Assembly: GCA_944474755.1 (NCBI GenBank)
Contig: OX104120.1
Span: 19,996,492 to 20,060,491, forward strand
Origin: Limnoperna fortunei
Taxonomy: Eukaryota; Mollusca; Bivalvia; Mytilida; Modiolidae
Length of the DNA: 64,000 bases
Direction: 5' to 3'
Shown piece after piece: positions 50,995-62,000 of this stretch. Both the position numbers and the translations under genes were made by a program. Position 1 is the stretch's first letter; each line of letters starts with the position of its first letter. The notes under the pieces were generated by a model. It saw nothing but the letters and a program-made list of their open reading frames with translations. It ran no database searches and was not told the DNA's origin.

Positions 50995-52450
50995 CAGATG
51001 AGTTTGCAATGAATGAAAATCATGTCAGATTAGTTAACAATGAATGAATTTTTTGCAAGATTAGTTTGTAACGGTAATGGCATGTCAGATTAGTTTGCCA
51101 TGCATAAATGCATGTCACTTTAGTTTGACCATGGATGAATGGCCTCCAAGATTAGTGTGTAATGGTAATGGCATGTCAGATTAGTTTGCCATGCATAAAT
51201 GCATGTCACTTTAGTTTGACCATGGATGAATGGCCTCCAAGATTAGTTTGTAACGCTAATGGCATGTCAGATAAGTTTGCCATGCATAAATGCATGTCAC
51301 TTTAGTTTGACCATGGATGAATGGCCTCCAAGATTAGTGTGTAACGGTAATGGCATGTCAGATTAGTTTGCCATGCGTCACTTTAGTTTGACCATGGATG
51401 AATGGCCTCCAAGATTTGTGTGTAACGGTAATGGCATGTCAGATTAGTTTGCCATGCGTCACTTTAGTTTGACCATGGATGAATGGCCGCCAAGATTTGT
51501 GTGTAACGGTAATGGCATGTCAGAATAGTTTGCCATGCGTCACTTTAGTTTGACCATGGATGAATGGCCTCCAAGATTAGTTTATGAATGACATGTAGTT
51601 TGCCATGTGTGAATGGAATATCTAATTAGTTTTTAATGGATGAATGGTTGGTAAGAGTAGTTTGCCAAGCATTAAAAAGGTGTCATATTATTTTGCTATG
51701 GATGAATGACATGCCAGATTAGTTCCCCATGAATGAATGGCATGTCAGATTACCATGATGAAAGGCCTGTCTGATTAGTTCCTTATGGATGAATGGCATG
51801 TAAGATTAATTATAATGGATGAAACATGTCACATTAGTTTGTCATAGATGAATGGCATGTAAGATCAGTTTGTAATCGGTGAATGGCATGTCTGATTAGT
51901 TTGTCGTTATGAATGGCATGTCTGATTACTTTTTCGTTATGAATGGCATGTCAGATTAGTTTTCCATGAATAAATGGCATGTCATTAGATTTTGATGGCT
52001 GAATTGCATATCAGATTAGTTTGCCATGGATGAATGGCATGTCATATTAGTTTGCCATGTATGAGTTGCATGTCTGATTAGTTTGCTATGCATAATTGGC
52101 ATGTCAGCTTAGATTGTCTTGAATAAATGGCACGTCATTAGATTTCGATGGCTGAATTGCATATCAGATTTGCTTGCCATGAATGAATGGCATGTCAGAT
52201 TAGTTTGGCATGACGAATAGCATGTCGGATGTGTTTGTAATGGATGAATGGAATATTTCAATGGATGAATGGCATGTCAGATAAGTTTTCTATTGATGAA
52301 TAACATGTCAAATTAGTTTGACATGGATGATTGGCATTTCAGATTAGTTTGCCATGATTGAATGGTGTCAGATGAGTTTGCCATAGATGAATTGGATATT
52401 AGATTACTTTGCCATGTATAAGGATCGCCATGGACGATAGCATGTCAAAC
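50995..52450. repeat. Large degenerate minisatellite with higher-order units
   Basis: About 45 copies of a unit of about 31 bp (ATGAATGGCATGTCAGATTAGTTTGCC). In 51060-51590 the units are grouped into higher-order repeats of about 93-122 bp, marked by GTGTAACGGTAATGGCATG and ATGGCCTCCAAGATT, that are much more alike than the single units to the right. Lies between the 3' ends of CRACR2A and GLRX2. Confidence 0.9.
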
Positions 52451-52905
52451 AAGTTTGCCTTAGATATCAGGATGGAATGTCGTATTAGATCTCGATAACT
52501 AAACATACTGTTTATACAATTACAATACTGATGTTCTCGACTAGCATCATGATGCATAAAGGGGACCAGATCTGCATTTCCTCCATGTATTCTGACTTTC
52601 CCTGACAATAAGACTTATCAATATAGCAGAAATTAATTTCTAAATTGATCATGCGCGGAAGTTCAGGTGGATACCTTTCTCAAGGTTGGTCAGCATATTT
52701 GTCAGATTGAAGTACGTCCTCAAATTGTAGGTGTTATTCATTATTCCCAATTTTATTATTTTTTTCCTGGCTGTTAGAGTTTAGAAAAAAATGTAACATG
52801 GATTTGAAGCATCAATGATGTATGTTTCATAGATTTGAGTACTTTTAAATTTGGGAGTGTATTTACCTTATGATGTCTGCCATAGATATGAGAAAATGCT
52901 TTTAA

Positions 52906-53153
52906 GGTATCTGACCCATAATTGAAGTCTCCGCAAAATTTTATTTTATTAAATCCATGTATTGCTAATTAATGATACAAATTAAATATCTTGTTTTACT
53001 TTGTCTCAATGTTAACATTTTTGGTAAAAAAGGTTAGTTACTCAAATAGTATTTTCGATGTTTGCCGAAATTTACCGAAGTCTGCTCCATTGAAAAGCAA
53101 TGGACATCCGGGACATCAAATATGATCACGTGGTCAATTATGGTCCGGATACC
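52906..53153. mobile_element. piggyBac-like MITE with TTAA target site
   Basis: A 248 bp element between two TTAA tetramers (52902-52905 and 53154-53157). Terminal inverted repeats of about 20 bp: left GGTATCTGACCCATAATTGA, right (reverse complement) GGTATCCGGACCATAATTGA. TTAA duplication is the hallmark of piggyBac-type transposition. No ORF. Confidence 0.72.
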
Positions 53154-53798
53154 TTAATTTGAGGAAGAACTTCAATCCAAGTCTTACATATTTATTGCTT
53201 TGAACTGTCACAAGAATTTGGTTTGATCCAAGTGTTAATGTTTATGTGTTGTGGTTTTGCTATAATCATGTCATGGCTGCATTGTATTTATTTTGTTCAT
53301 AAGAGGCTTATGGGTTTTCATTTATTAGTATACAAAATGATGTTAAATATCATTTTTATTTGTTAGTAAAGGTCACTAAACCTGTAAGTACACTTATCAT
53401 ATAGTGTTGAGTTCAAAAAAAACAAGGAAGATAATAAACCTCAATTTTTTTTTTTTAATAACAATACAACAGAATAGGTTTTACAAATTAAAAAAACCCT
53501 CTGCATTCTCTATTAAACCTTAAAATCAGCATTCAAAACATTGTCATAAAGCCTGTCCTTTACTGTGATGTTGTTGCATGTAGGTCTTCCCTGCAGTGGC
53601 ATTAAAAGGGGAGGTAAGTTAAACAGCAAGAAACAGACACTAAAACAAAAATTTCAAATTTTATGAATTAATAATAAAATTTCATATAAGAACACAATGG
53701 CAATCAACATATAGTCACAAATCTGAAAAATGTCACAATAAAAACTTAGCAGTGGACCTGATTATTATCACAGAGTTGGAGAATCAACATATGGTGGA

Positions 53799-54850
53799 TC
53801 ATCGTTTGCATCGTTGTACGAGTTTGAGCAGTTGTCCAGTTTGGTGTAAAGCTTTGGTATCTGAAGCACCACCAATACATTCTCCATTAACAAATACTCT
53901 TGGTACCTAAAAATAATGAATACAGTTGTATTGCAAAATCAACATTCATAGCCCTAATATACTAGTTTTAGTTTTTGAAACTCAAAACTCACCAATATCA
54001 GAATGAAATGCAAACCATTATAATAAAATGTCATTAAAGATACCAAGGTTAATAGAATTTACTACACCCGATGCGCGTTTTGTCTAATTAAGACTCATCA
54101 GTGGTGCTCAAACCCAAACAATATTTAAAAATCCAAATAAATAAGATGTTGTAGAGGTTTTATCACCAAAAATTCTAAGCTGGTAAAATGGATTTACTTA
54201 TAAGTCTTGTTTGAATATTAATTATGAAAATAATTGAAAAATACTGCTGTGTTACTGTCACAGCCTTGATTTGATTCAAACTTCACCATTGTCATGCATC
54301 ACAAATTGAACATCAAGCGAGACTTGAGCCAACACAATATTTAACCTTTAAGATGACCACCTATAGATCATCCAGATGATGAGCTTTCTGTAGGGGTGGG
54401 TTAAGCTATATAGAAAATGGGGTTAAGTTTTGGTGTAGTGGTGGATTAAACTATAGGGAAACTGTGGGTTAAGTTTTGGTTTATGGGTGTGTTGAGCTAC
54501 ATGTAGAGGGAAATTGTGGGTTAAGTTTTGTCAAATGATCTTCTAGTGCAAGTATAAAAACAACATAAAAAACCTTCATTTAAAAAACTTACAGTTGATG
54601 CATTTGTCATCTGAGCCAGCACCTGTTGGATTTTATCTCCAGACTTCATGTTATTCAGTTCAATAGCCTTATATGGTACTTCTAATTCATTAAACAACTT
54701 TTTGGTATTGGTACAATGTATACAGTGAGTTTTTGAAAAGATCATCACACAATTATTGTGCACATGATCCAGGATAAATTTAGTTTCATCCACATGTAAT
54801 TCTGTTGATGACAGATTTGATGCCTGAGCAGTGGACTGTCGTAATCCCAT
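53799..54850 (-). CDS. GLRX2: Glutaredoxin-2-like thiol-disulfide oxidoreductase; two coding exons
   Basis: Coding exons on -: 54850-54593 (86 codons) and 53906-53799 (35 codons plus TGA), 121 aa, joined in phase 0 through donor GTAAGT and acceptor TTATTTTTAG. The ATG at 54850 follows an acceptor (TTTTGTTAACAG, exon edge 54872), so there is a spliced 5'UTR exon upstream. Family features: VMIFSKTHC, active site C43-I-H-C46, T86-V-P88 with the conserved cis-Pro, and G98-G99..D102 for glutathione binding. Glutaredoxins reduce glutathione mixed disulfides; GLRX2-type proteins can also bind an Fe-S cluster. CIHC is unusual (CSYC or CPYC are common). The N-terminus MGLRQST could be N-myristoylated; no mitochondrial presequence is evident. 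The ORF continues 24 codons past the donor, a possible intron-retained form. Confidence 0.9.
53907..54592 (-). other. GLRX2 intron
   Basis: Non-coding. Near 54065-54120 it holds CCCGATGCGCGTTTTGTCTA and AAGACTCATCAGTGGTGCTC, a phrase I associate with a common mussel interspersed repeat. From 54390 to 54530 there are three diverged copies of a block with GTGGGTTAAGTTTTG. Confidence 0.5.
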
Positions 54851-56000
54851 AACTGGTGTACGGCAGACTTATCTGTTAACAAAACAAATAATGTTTAATT
54901 TAAGTTAATTTGAATGAAAATACTGTAAAACCCTGCAATTGGGTCTAATTTTACTATTTTAAGTGAAGTGTGAAATGATAAAATTTAAAATATGCATTTT
55001 CAACCACAACAGGCTTGTTATGGCTTTTATTGCAGGTAGTAAGTATAAAGCAGAAATGTGTTTATACTGTGAATTTTTCTTGTTTTGTTTCCTTTAGGTG
55101 TCAGATGTGCTTCATGTTTAAGACTTTTGATATGTTTATTTTTTATTGCCTCCAACCTTGTGCTCAGGCATGTCAAGTTCATCATTATTACTATTAGCAG
55201 GGACAGTCTATTTAAGTCCCGTTTAAGTATAGACTGTCCCTGCTATTACTATTACTAGTTGGTAATATTATGCTTTCTTAGTCTTACCTGTTGTAATTAC
55301 TTTTGTATGTGCCTCTATGTGCTTTAGTCTAGTATGTAATATGTATGCTGTTATTTTTTGTCGGTAAAAAAATATACAGATCTATATTTGTATGTTATGT
55401 ACTGTGCTGGCTACAAATGCCCTTGATGGGACGTTGCATCATGTAGCATACCAAGCAATGAAGGTGATCAGACATATAGTATTTTATATTCATCCAAACA
55501 ATAATTCAATTCAAAGAAAATGTTTCTATATTTTTTTCCTTAAAAATATTGCGAACCAAATATTTCATACTTATTGATAAAAATTTTCTGGTGTTATTAA
55601 AAGTAAGGAAAAAGACAGATTTACCAACGTCAACTGGTTCAGCCAAGTGGTAGTTGGATATACCATAATGGTTGGAATGGACTTGATATTCCGTTAAATA
55701 AAAAAACCAATACGTTAAAAATAACATTCGTTCATAAAAATATAAATTTGAAATGTTTACGTTAACTTTTCATTAAAAAGTTATAAAATACGTTGAATTT
55801 TTTCTTCTTGCTATGACCAAATTAACATTATATTGGAGTGCGAATAAACCAAAAGTTAAGAAAAAATCTTCTACTCGAGAGTGGCATTTTGTCCTGCCCA
55901 GTGACTGTAAACGTAAACAACTAATATGGAAGTCAGCTGATTTCCTGTAAAACAGTTAAAAGTCTATTTTAGTTGATGATCCATAATCTGCCAGTCAGAG
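54851..56000. promoter_or_regulatory. Divergent GLRX2/TBC1D9 intergenic region, putative bidirectional promoter
   Basis: The two genes start head to head 1.15 kb apart. A possible GLRX2 5'UTR exon on - could end at a donor GTAAAT at about 55624. If so, the shared promoter is roughly 55700-55980, which contains the window's less AT-rich CTACTCGAGAGTGG and TCCTGCCCAGTGACTG. No TATA box is obvious. A palindrome sits at 55196-55244. Confidence 0.4.
55196..55244. repeat. Perfect 15 bp palindrome, tiny foldback insertion
   Basis: AGCAGGGACAGTCTA (55196-55210) and TAGACTGTCCCTGCT (55230-55244) are exact inverted copies around a 19-base loop. TATTACTATTA lies directly on both sides, a possible 11 bp target duplication, though the surrounding ATT-rich repeat weakens that. 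Confidence 0.75.
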
Positions 56001-56044
56001 ATGTGGACAAAACCCGACGAGGTTTTACTTACAAATGCTCTTTG
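56001..56044 (+). CDS. TBC1D9: TBC1D9 exon 1
   Basis: [14 protein letters not shown] plus two bases of Trp15; donor GTTAGT, phase 2. This ATG is chosen because MW..P.EVLL.NALW is the conserved start of the family. Confidence 0.9.
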
Positions 56045-59000
56045 GTTAGTCCTTGGACTGATTATGATTTGTGCTTCGTATTGGCTGTCATTTTATGATG
56101 TTTCATCCTGCTATCATTTCCATTTCATTGAAACTAAAGCATGTAATTTACACACATTTCTACACAATAAGAAAAAAAATTGTAATTCACAATAACTAGT
56201 AATTCTTTAAAAACAACTATTATATGTAAAATATTTACAAACATTGACTTCTTATCAAACAATTTTCATACAATATATTGTACCTTTTAAAACTCTTGCT
56301 GCCGATTATATTTTATCGAGTTTTTGTGCCAAATATCAAAACAAGTTTTTTTGTTCTATGACGTTGCAAAATTTGCGCTGTCACATCTTTTATATGGCTT
56401 TAATGGTTCATCCAATTCCCACCGTTTACACATTATTTCCTGCAAGTAAAATAATTGGATATTTGTTCCTTTAAAATTATAGGCTTCAATTTATAAATAT
56501 CAGTTTCAAAAATGTATAATAAACTCACTAGAACGTATACAACGAAGAGCAGCTAGATATGTCTGTCACAGATACCATAATACCAGTAGTGTGACAGACA
56601 TGATGACACAACTAAATTGGCCAACCTTACAAGAACGAAGAATTAAAACTAGACTGCAAATGTTTCATAAGATCATACACCATCAGGTTGAAATCCCAGC
56701 AGAAAACATCTTAATAAAAAGCCAGGCTAAAACCAGATCCACCCATGAACATACATATAGACAACTATCGTGCAACAAAGACAGCTACAAATTTTCCTTT
56801 TTCTGCCAAACAATTAAAGATTGGAACAAACTACCATCAACAATTGCAAACATAAATTCCACTGACAGCTTCAAGGAAGCACTTACTCACCAAGTCCTCC
56901 TTGATACATACCCTCACCTTAAATAGTAATTACATGTTTTTATCTTATAGTAAATCTAAAAAAAAAAATGTAAAATTTAAATAAACAATATAATTTAAAA
57001 AAAAAAAAATTGTAAATACAAAAATCTATTTCAAAAAATGAAACGAAACTCTTTCAGCATGCGCCGGAACGTAATCCTCAACTAGTTGATGGTGATTCTG
57101 TACTAGAGAAGAAGAAGAATATATATTAACAAAAATGCAATCGTAGACAACTAGCTTGAATATTTACTATTTGTAATGTATCCAGAATGTACGGAGATCT
57201 CTCTAAACAGATTTGTAAACAATTTTTTAAAATTATCTTTTGTTTCTCCTAAGTTTAAGAACACTTAGTGCTAAACATTTTATCTGTTAACTGTCACAGT
57301 CTGGACACAAACCCATTCAAATATAAGGTATTATATAATATCTTAGCGCTTATTTTGCATATTGAAATGAAATAAAAAAGAATATGAAAGTCAATTCTTT
57401 AAAGGTTGCAGATTTTAGAAGAATTTATTGGTCAAATTATATAACTGTATGATTTTTCAAAAATCATTGACACATAATCCCACTTCTTAGTCCTGTACAT
57501 TTGAGGCTAAATTTGTTCTTTAACATCAGAGCTACTCTCTACTGAATTTGGACACCATTTCAATTATGACGTCATTGAGGCTTAATTAATGTGTACTCAG
57601 TTGTGTTGTTTTGTTGGATCATTGTCTTATAGATATATTCCAAAACATATCATTAACTTTATATAAAGCAAACACAATATTGGGGGATAAAACTAGTTTG
57701 CATATATTATACGATATGTTGTATATTTATTTCATATTCCATGGCGATCAAAAGTGCTGTTTAAGTAGGACCAAACAACATAATATACAATTTGATTAGT
57801 GTCAGATAATATTCCACACACAGATGAATACAGAAAACATTAATTGATGTGCACTTAATGTAGTTACAAATTTATATCTAAACGTTTGATTTGTGGTGCT
57901 GTTTATATTTAATTTCTATTCAGAAAAAAGAAACAAAAATTCTATCCTTAAAATAATTAATCAATTTTTAAAGTAAAAAATACCTCATTAAAACTTCATA
58001 AGAAACAGTGCAAGACAACACAGTAATTACTGCTTTTCAAGTACTAGTAGAATTGTGGAACATGCTATTAAACTCAACAGTGGTTTCAGGTTCTTTGAAT
58101 GCTTTTTAGTCAGCTTTAAATATTGAGCCTAAGGCTTATTCTTTTTCACTTGAAGACAAATGTATAAAGGTATATGATATGCTGTACACTATAATCAATT
58201 TTATAGAAGATCCATTAGATTTTTATTTGGTGGCAATAAAAAAAATTTTAAATAAACATGCAAGACCGTCAATTTAGTGAAGAAAAAATCAGGATTGCAT
58301 ATGGTAATGAAACAGGAATCTTCTATATTTCAGAAGCCTCATTAGCAAAAGATGGTGGGTTTTTTTTTGCAACAAACCAGACAAACCAATAGTACACAAA
58401 ATTTGAGATTCCCTTTATTATTAATGATATAAAGTACTTTAAAAACATCTTCAATTCAAATAAAACTAAGTATCAATGACCACTGTATACAAAATCAAAT
58501 AACACACAGTAATCAAGGACTTGCTCCAACTGGAATTCTTTGGAAGTTTTTACATATTGGGTCATACACCAGTATTTTAGGAAATTTTCAGATCTGTAAA
58601 GGAGAAACTGAAAATGAAGTACATTTCTGTTATGCTACAAGGAATATAATCCAATGCAATACACATTTTTTGATAATTAAACTGTTTTCATAATAAACAG
58701 TACAACTAAAACAAAATTGTCAATTTTCATCTTAATAGATCAGAATATATAAAAAAGTTTTTTAGTATACGAAATATTTTGCTTTCTTGTCAGTTATTAT
58801 TGTACAATATAAATGTAACACACATCATATGTTTATAATATATATTCTAATTGTTTACTAGGCTTTAACCATTATTATAAATGACATTGGTTCACTTAAC
58901 TATTGTTATTGTTCAATTTTACAATGATCATGCATTTTGACAAAATTCATTCTCACTAAACAAGTGGGACAATGTTATAAAACAGTGATAAATGTATTAC

Positions 59001-62000
59001 TCTTTTTTTTATTTCCTCGATTTCATTATCCATCTTTGTTGCAAGCAGCTCGATCGATCATTTCAATCTTGGAAATAAAACAAACAGTAAATATAATCTG
59101 TATGTATCAGTATTTTGTCAAATTAATTAAACACAACTTTAATTTCAATTAAAAAACTGCATGATCTAGAAAAATATAAGAAAAAAAATTGTTACATAAT
59201 TTAGCACAAGTTTGAGACTAGATCTTTATGTTATATTTTAAGGGTTCAGGTTCTTTGTGTTGCAACAATGACACTATTAGATATACATGTTTATTGTTCA
59301 ATGGTCAGCAATACACAACAGTTACTATTTCATATTCAGTATACAAAGAAGCAACAGACAAGATTGACATGGAATATTTACGCCCTTAAATTCTTATTGA
59401 AAGACACTAAAATCAGTGCACATGTTAACAAAGACAGAGTCATAATTAGAGCTAATAAAATTAATTGGATATGTTGCTTAATAGATTCACATACAATAGA
59501 ATAACATACTAAAATGTCCAACTCATAAACATTACACTTTATGATTAGTTTTAGAAAAAAATGTCAACAAAATGTGTGCGTAAACTAAACATAAAAATCC
59601 ACATATAAACCATAGTAGACACTGCTGTTTGTATATTCACTTTGTTTCAGCATGAAGTTATATTTACTGTACATGTCATTTGCTGTATCTAATTTACAGC
59701 AAATGGGTGTGTAGCCAGTCTGATAGGACTAGTTACACCCCTTCGCTGTCAATCAGATACAGTAAATAACAAGTATTGTAAATTATTTGATGAATGGTCC
59801 TATGAAATTTTTCCACATTGAATTTATTATCATTTGGTTTATAAGTTTCAATGCCGTTCATAAAAGTGTTATGATGTCAGATTTCATGGGTACAAATAAA
59901 TTTTCTAATAATTTATTGCCGTGAGTTAGTTCAAGTTTAGACGATATATCATCGTGTATTGCAAATTAGCATTTTGTCATGTGAAAGTAGTTAGAAAACA
60001 ATGAAGTCCAAAAATTCAATCCATTGAAGTCGAAATGGCTGTGTGTGAAATTGTTGCAGAGATTCAGGTTGAGGCTAGGAAATAAGATTGAAGTTAATAT
60101 CCTCCTAAAAGTTTCTGCTGATTGCTAAATGAAATGTTCCAATTATGCAACGGGTGGAAGTTATTGAACAGTTGTAATTTCATACTATATAGCTCTACCC
60201 CTTTTACCATCTAATTAATGTACATATAATTTCAAACAAAATTAAGACAAACAATTCCACAAATGTTGCATACAGAATTTTGCTACAGTTCTAAGCCTTC
60301 ATGTTAGTTTATTTTTTTATATAAAATAAGAAAATCGTACTGATCATGAGATCCATAAGAATTTTTCTTTAAAGGGAATCTTTAGAACTTGATATCTACT
60401 ACTGAATGTCATGTTTTTGTCCCCAAATTCAATGTGGTGTCAGTTGGGCTATGCATCTATTTGTCCATCTGTCAGTATAGCTTTTAAACTGTCACATCTA
60501 CATTTCTTGCCAGAAAGTTATAAATTTATTAAAATGTTTTATCAACAATATTTTTGACAAGTTAAAAAAAAATCAACAAGGTTCAACCATTTTTGTTGTT
60601 GTTATGCCCCTATAAATGTTTTATGCTGTTATTTATTGCTAAACTTTTTATGAAATTTAAATTAAAAGTTTTTATCAACAATAACTAGGAAAAGATGAAT
60701 ATTAGCATTGATGAATCATTTTTTGTGGAATAAATCCTCTTGCAAAACATGAATTATATTGAAAATTTTCCTATTTTTATATCTGACCCTTACAATTTAT
60801 ATATATATTTAAAGATATCAACAATATCGGAGAAATGAGGTTTATGAACCACACAAGCAGATTAACATGTAAATTAAATCCTTCTGTCTGCCTTTGAACT
60901 GTAAATGGTACAAACCCAAACTGCCTATGACAGAACATTCAGAAATAAAAATTGCATATGCCTTTAATAATGTTTAAAATATGTTTTCAGGGTAACAGAG
61001 AGAGCTAATCCATTCTTTATCCTACAGAGAAGGAAAGGTTATGGTGGTGGAGGATTGACCGGCCTATTGGTTGGAACCATTGATACAGTTCTAGACAACA
61101 AGGTTGCATTTTACATTCTTCTAAAAATAGAATTTATAAAAAAGAAATGTATAAAAGTTTCTACGTTTTTGATCACTTTAATGGGAAAGGTCATTTATGT
61201 CAGGATATTTCTATACTGAAATTAAAATAATGTAAATAAAAGTAAAATGCATTGATGTTTTTTATTACAAGATACTTAAATGATATAATCTGGATTTTTT
61301 TTGTATGAGATGTCTGAGAAAAAAAATTTATTCCAGATGTCATCACTTCCTTTCACAATGTTCTAATTAAATATTTTGCTTTGCTTTTAAATGTCTTGCA
61401 CATGAAATTGTTTGTCTTTGAATAATTATATACTAATACTCTATTGATATGTTTAATGACTTTTTCCTGGTTTAATTTGGTATTGATATTTTTCCTTCAG
61501 ACACCACCATATAGAATTTTACACCAGACAACAGGGTCTGAAGTAAGCTTTTGTAAGTACATTTATTTAATTACCAATTATATGCAAATTTGTAATTGAT
61601 AAGAACTACAAGTACATGTGTACTATTTTGCTGACATGGTTGCAGATCCCTGGCACGGTTTGTAACATCCATACAAAATCTTTTTGCCCTATCATAGATG
61701 ATGGTAAACACAATTATTGGTACTGACTGAGCAGTACTAACTTTACTGGTCCACATCTACTTAAGTGTTTACAAGATAATGAGCAGTACTAACTTTACTG
61801 GTCCCCACTTATACTTTGGTGTTTTCAAGATAATGAGCAGTACTAACTTGACTGGTTTCCACATCTACTAAAGTGTTTACATGATAATGAGCAGTACTAT
61901 CTTTACTGGTTCCCACATCTACTTAAGTATTTACAACTAATGAGCAGTACTAAATTTACTGGTTCCCACATCTAATTTAGTGTTTACAAGATGATAAGCG

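Larger units (their letters stand above)
56045..60990 (+). other. TBC1D9 intron 1 (4.9 kb)
   Basis: Contains the LINE 3' fragment at 56519-57013 and the hairpin at 59678-59767. A short stretch near 60420-60500 (GTGTCAGTTGGGCTATGCATCTATTTGTCC) looks like a decayed bivalve repeat. Otherwise no feature seen. Confidence 0.5.

Noticed and set aside
55506..55727. 73-codon - ORF upstream of GLRX2
   Set aside because: No recognisable domain; part of it may be a 5'UTR exon, but coding is not supported.
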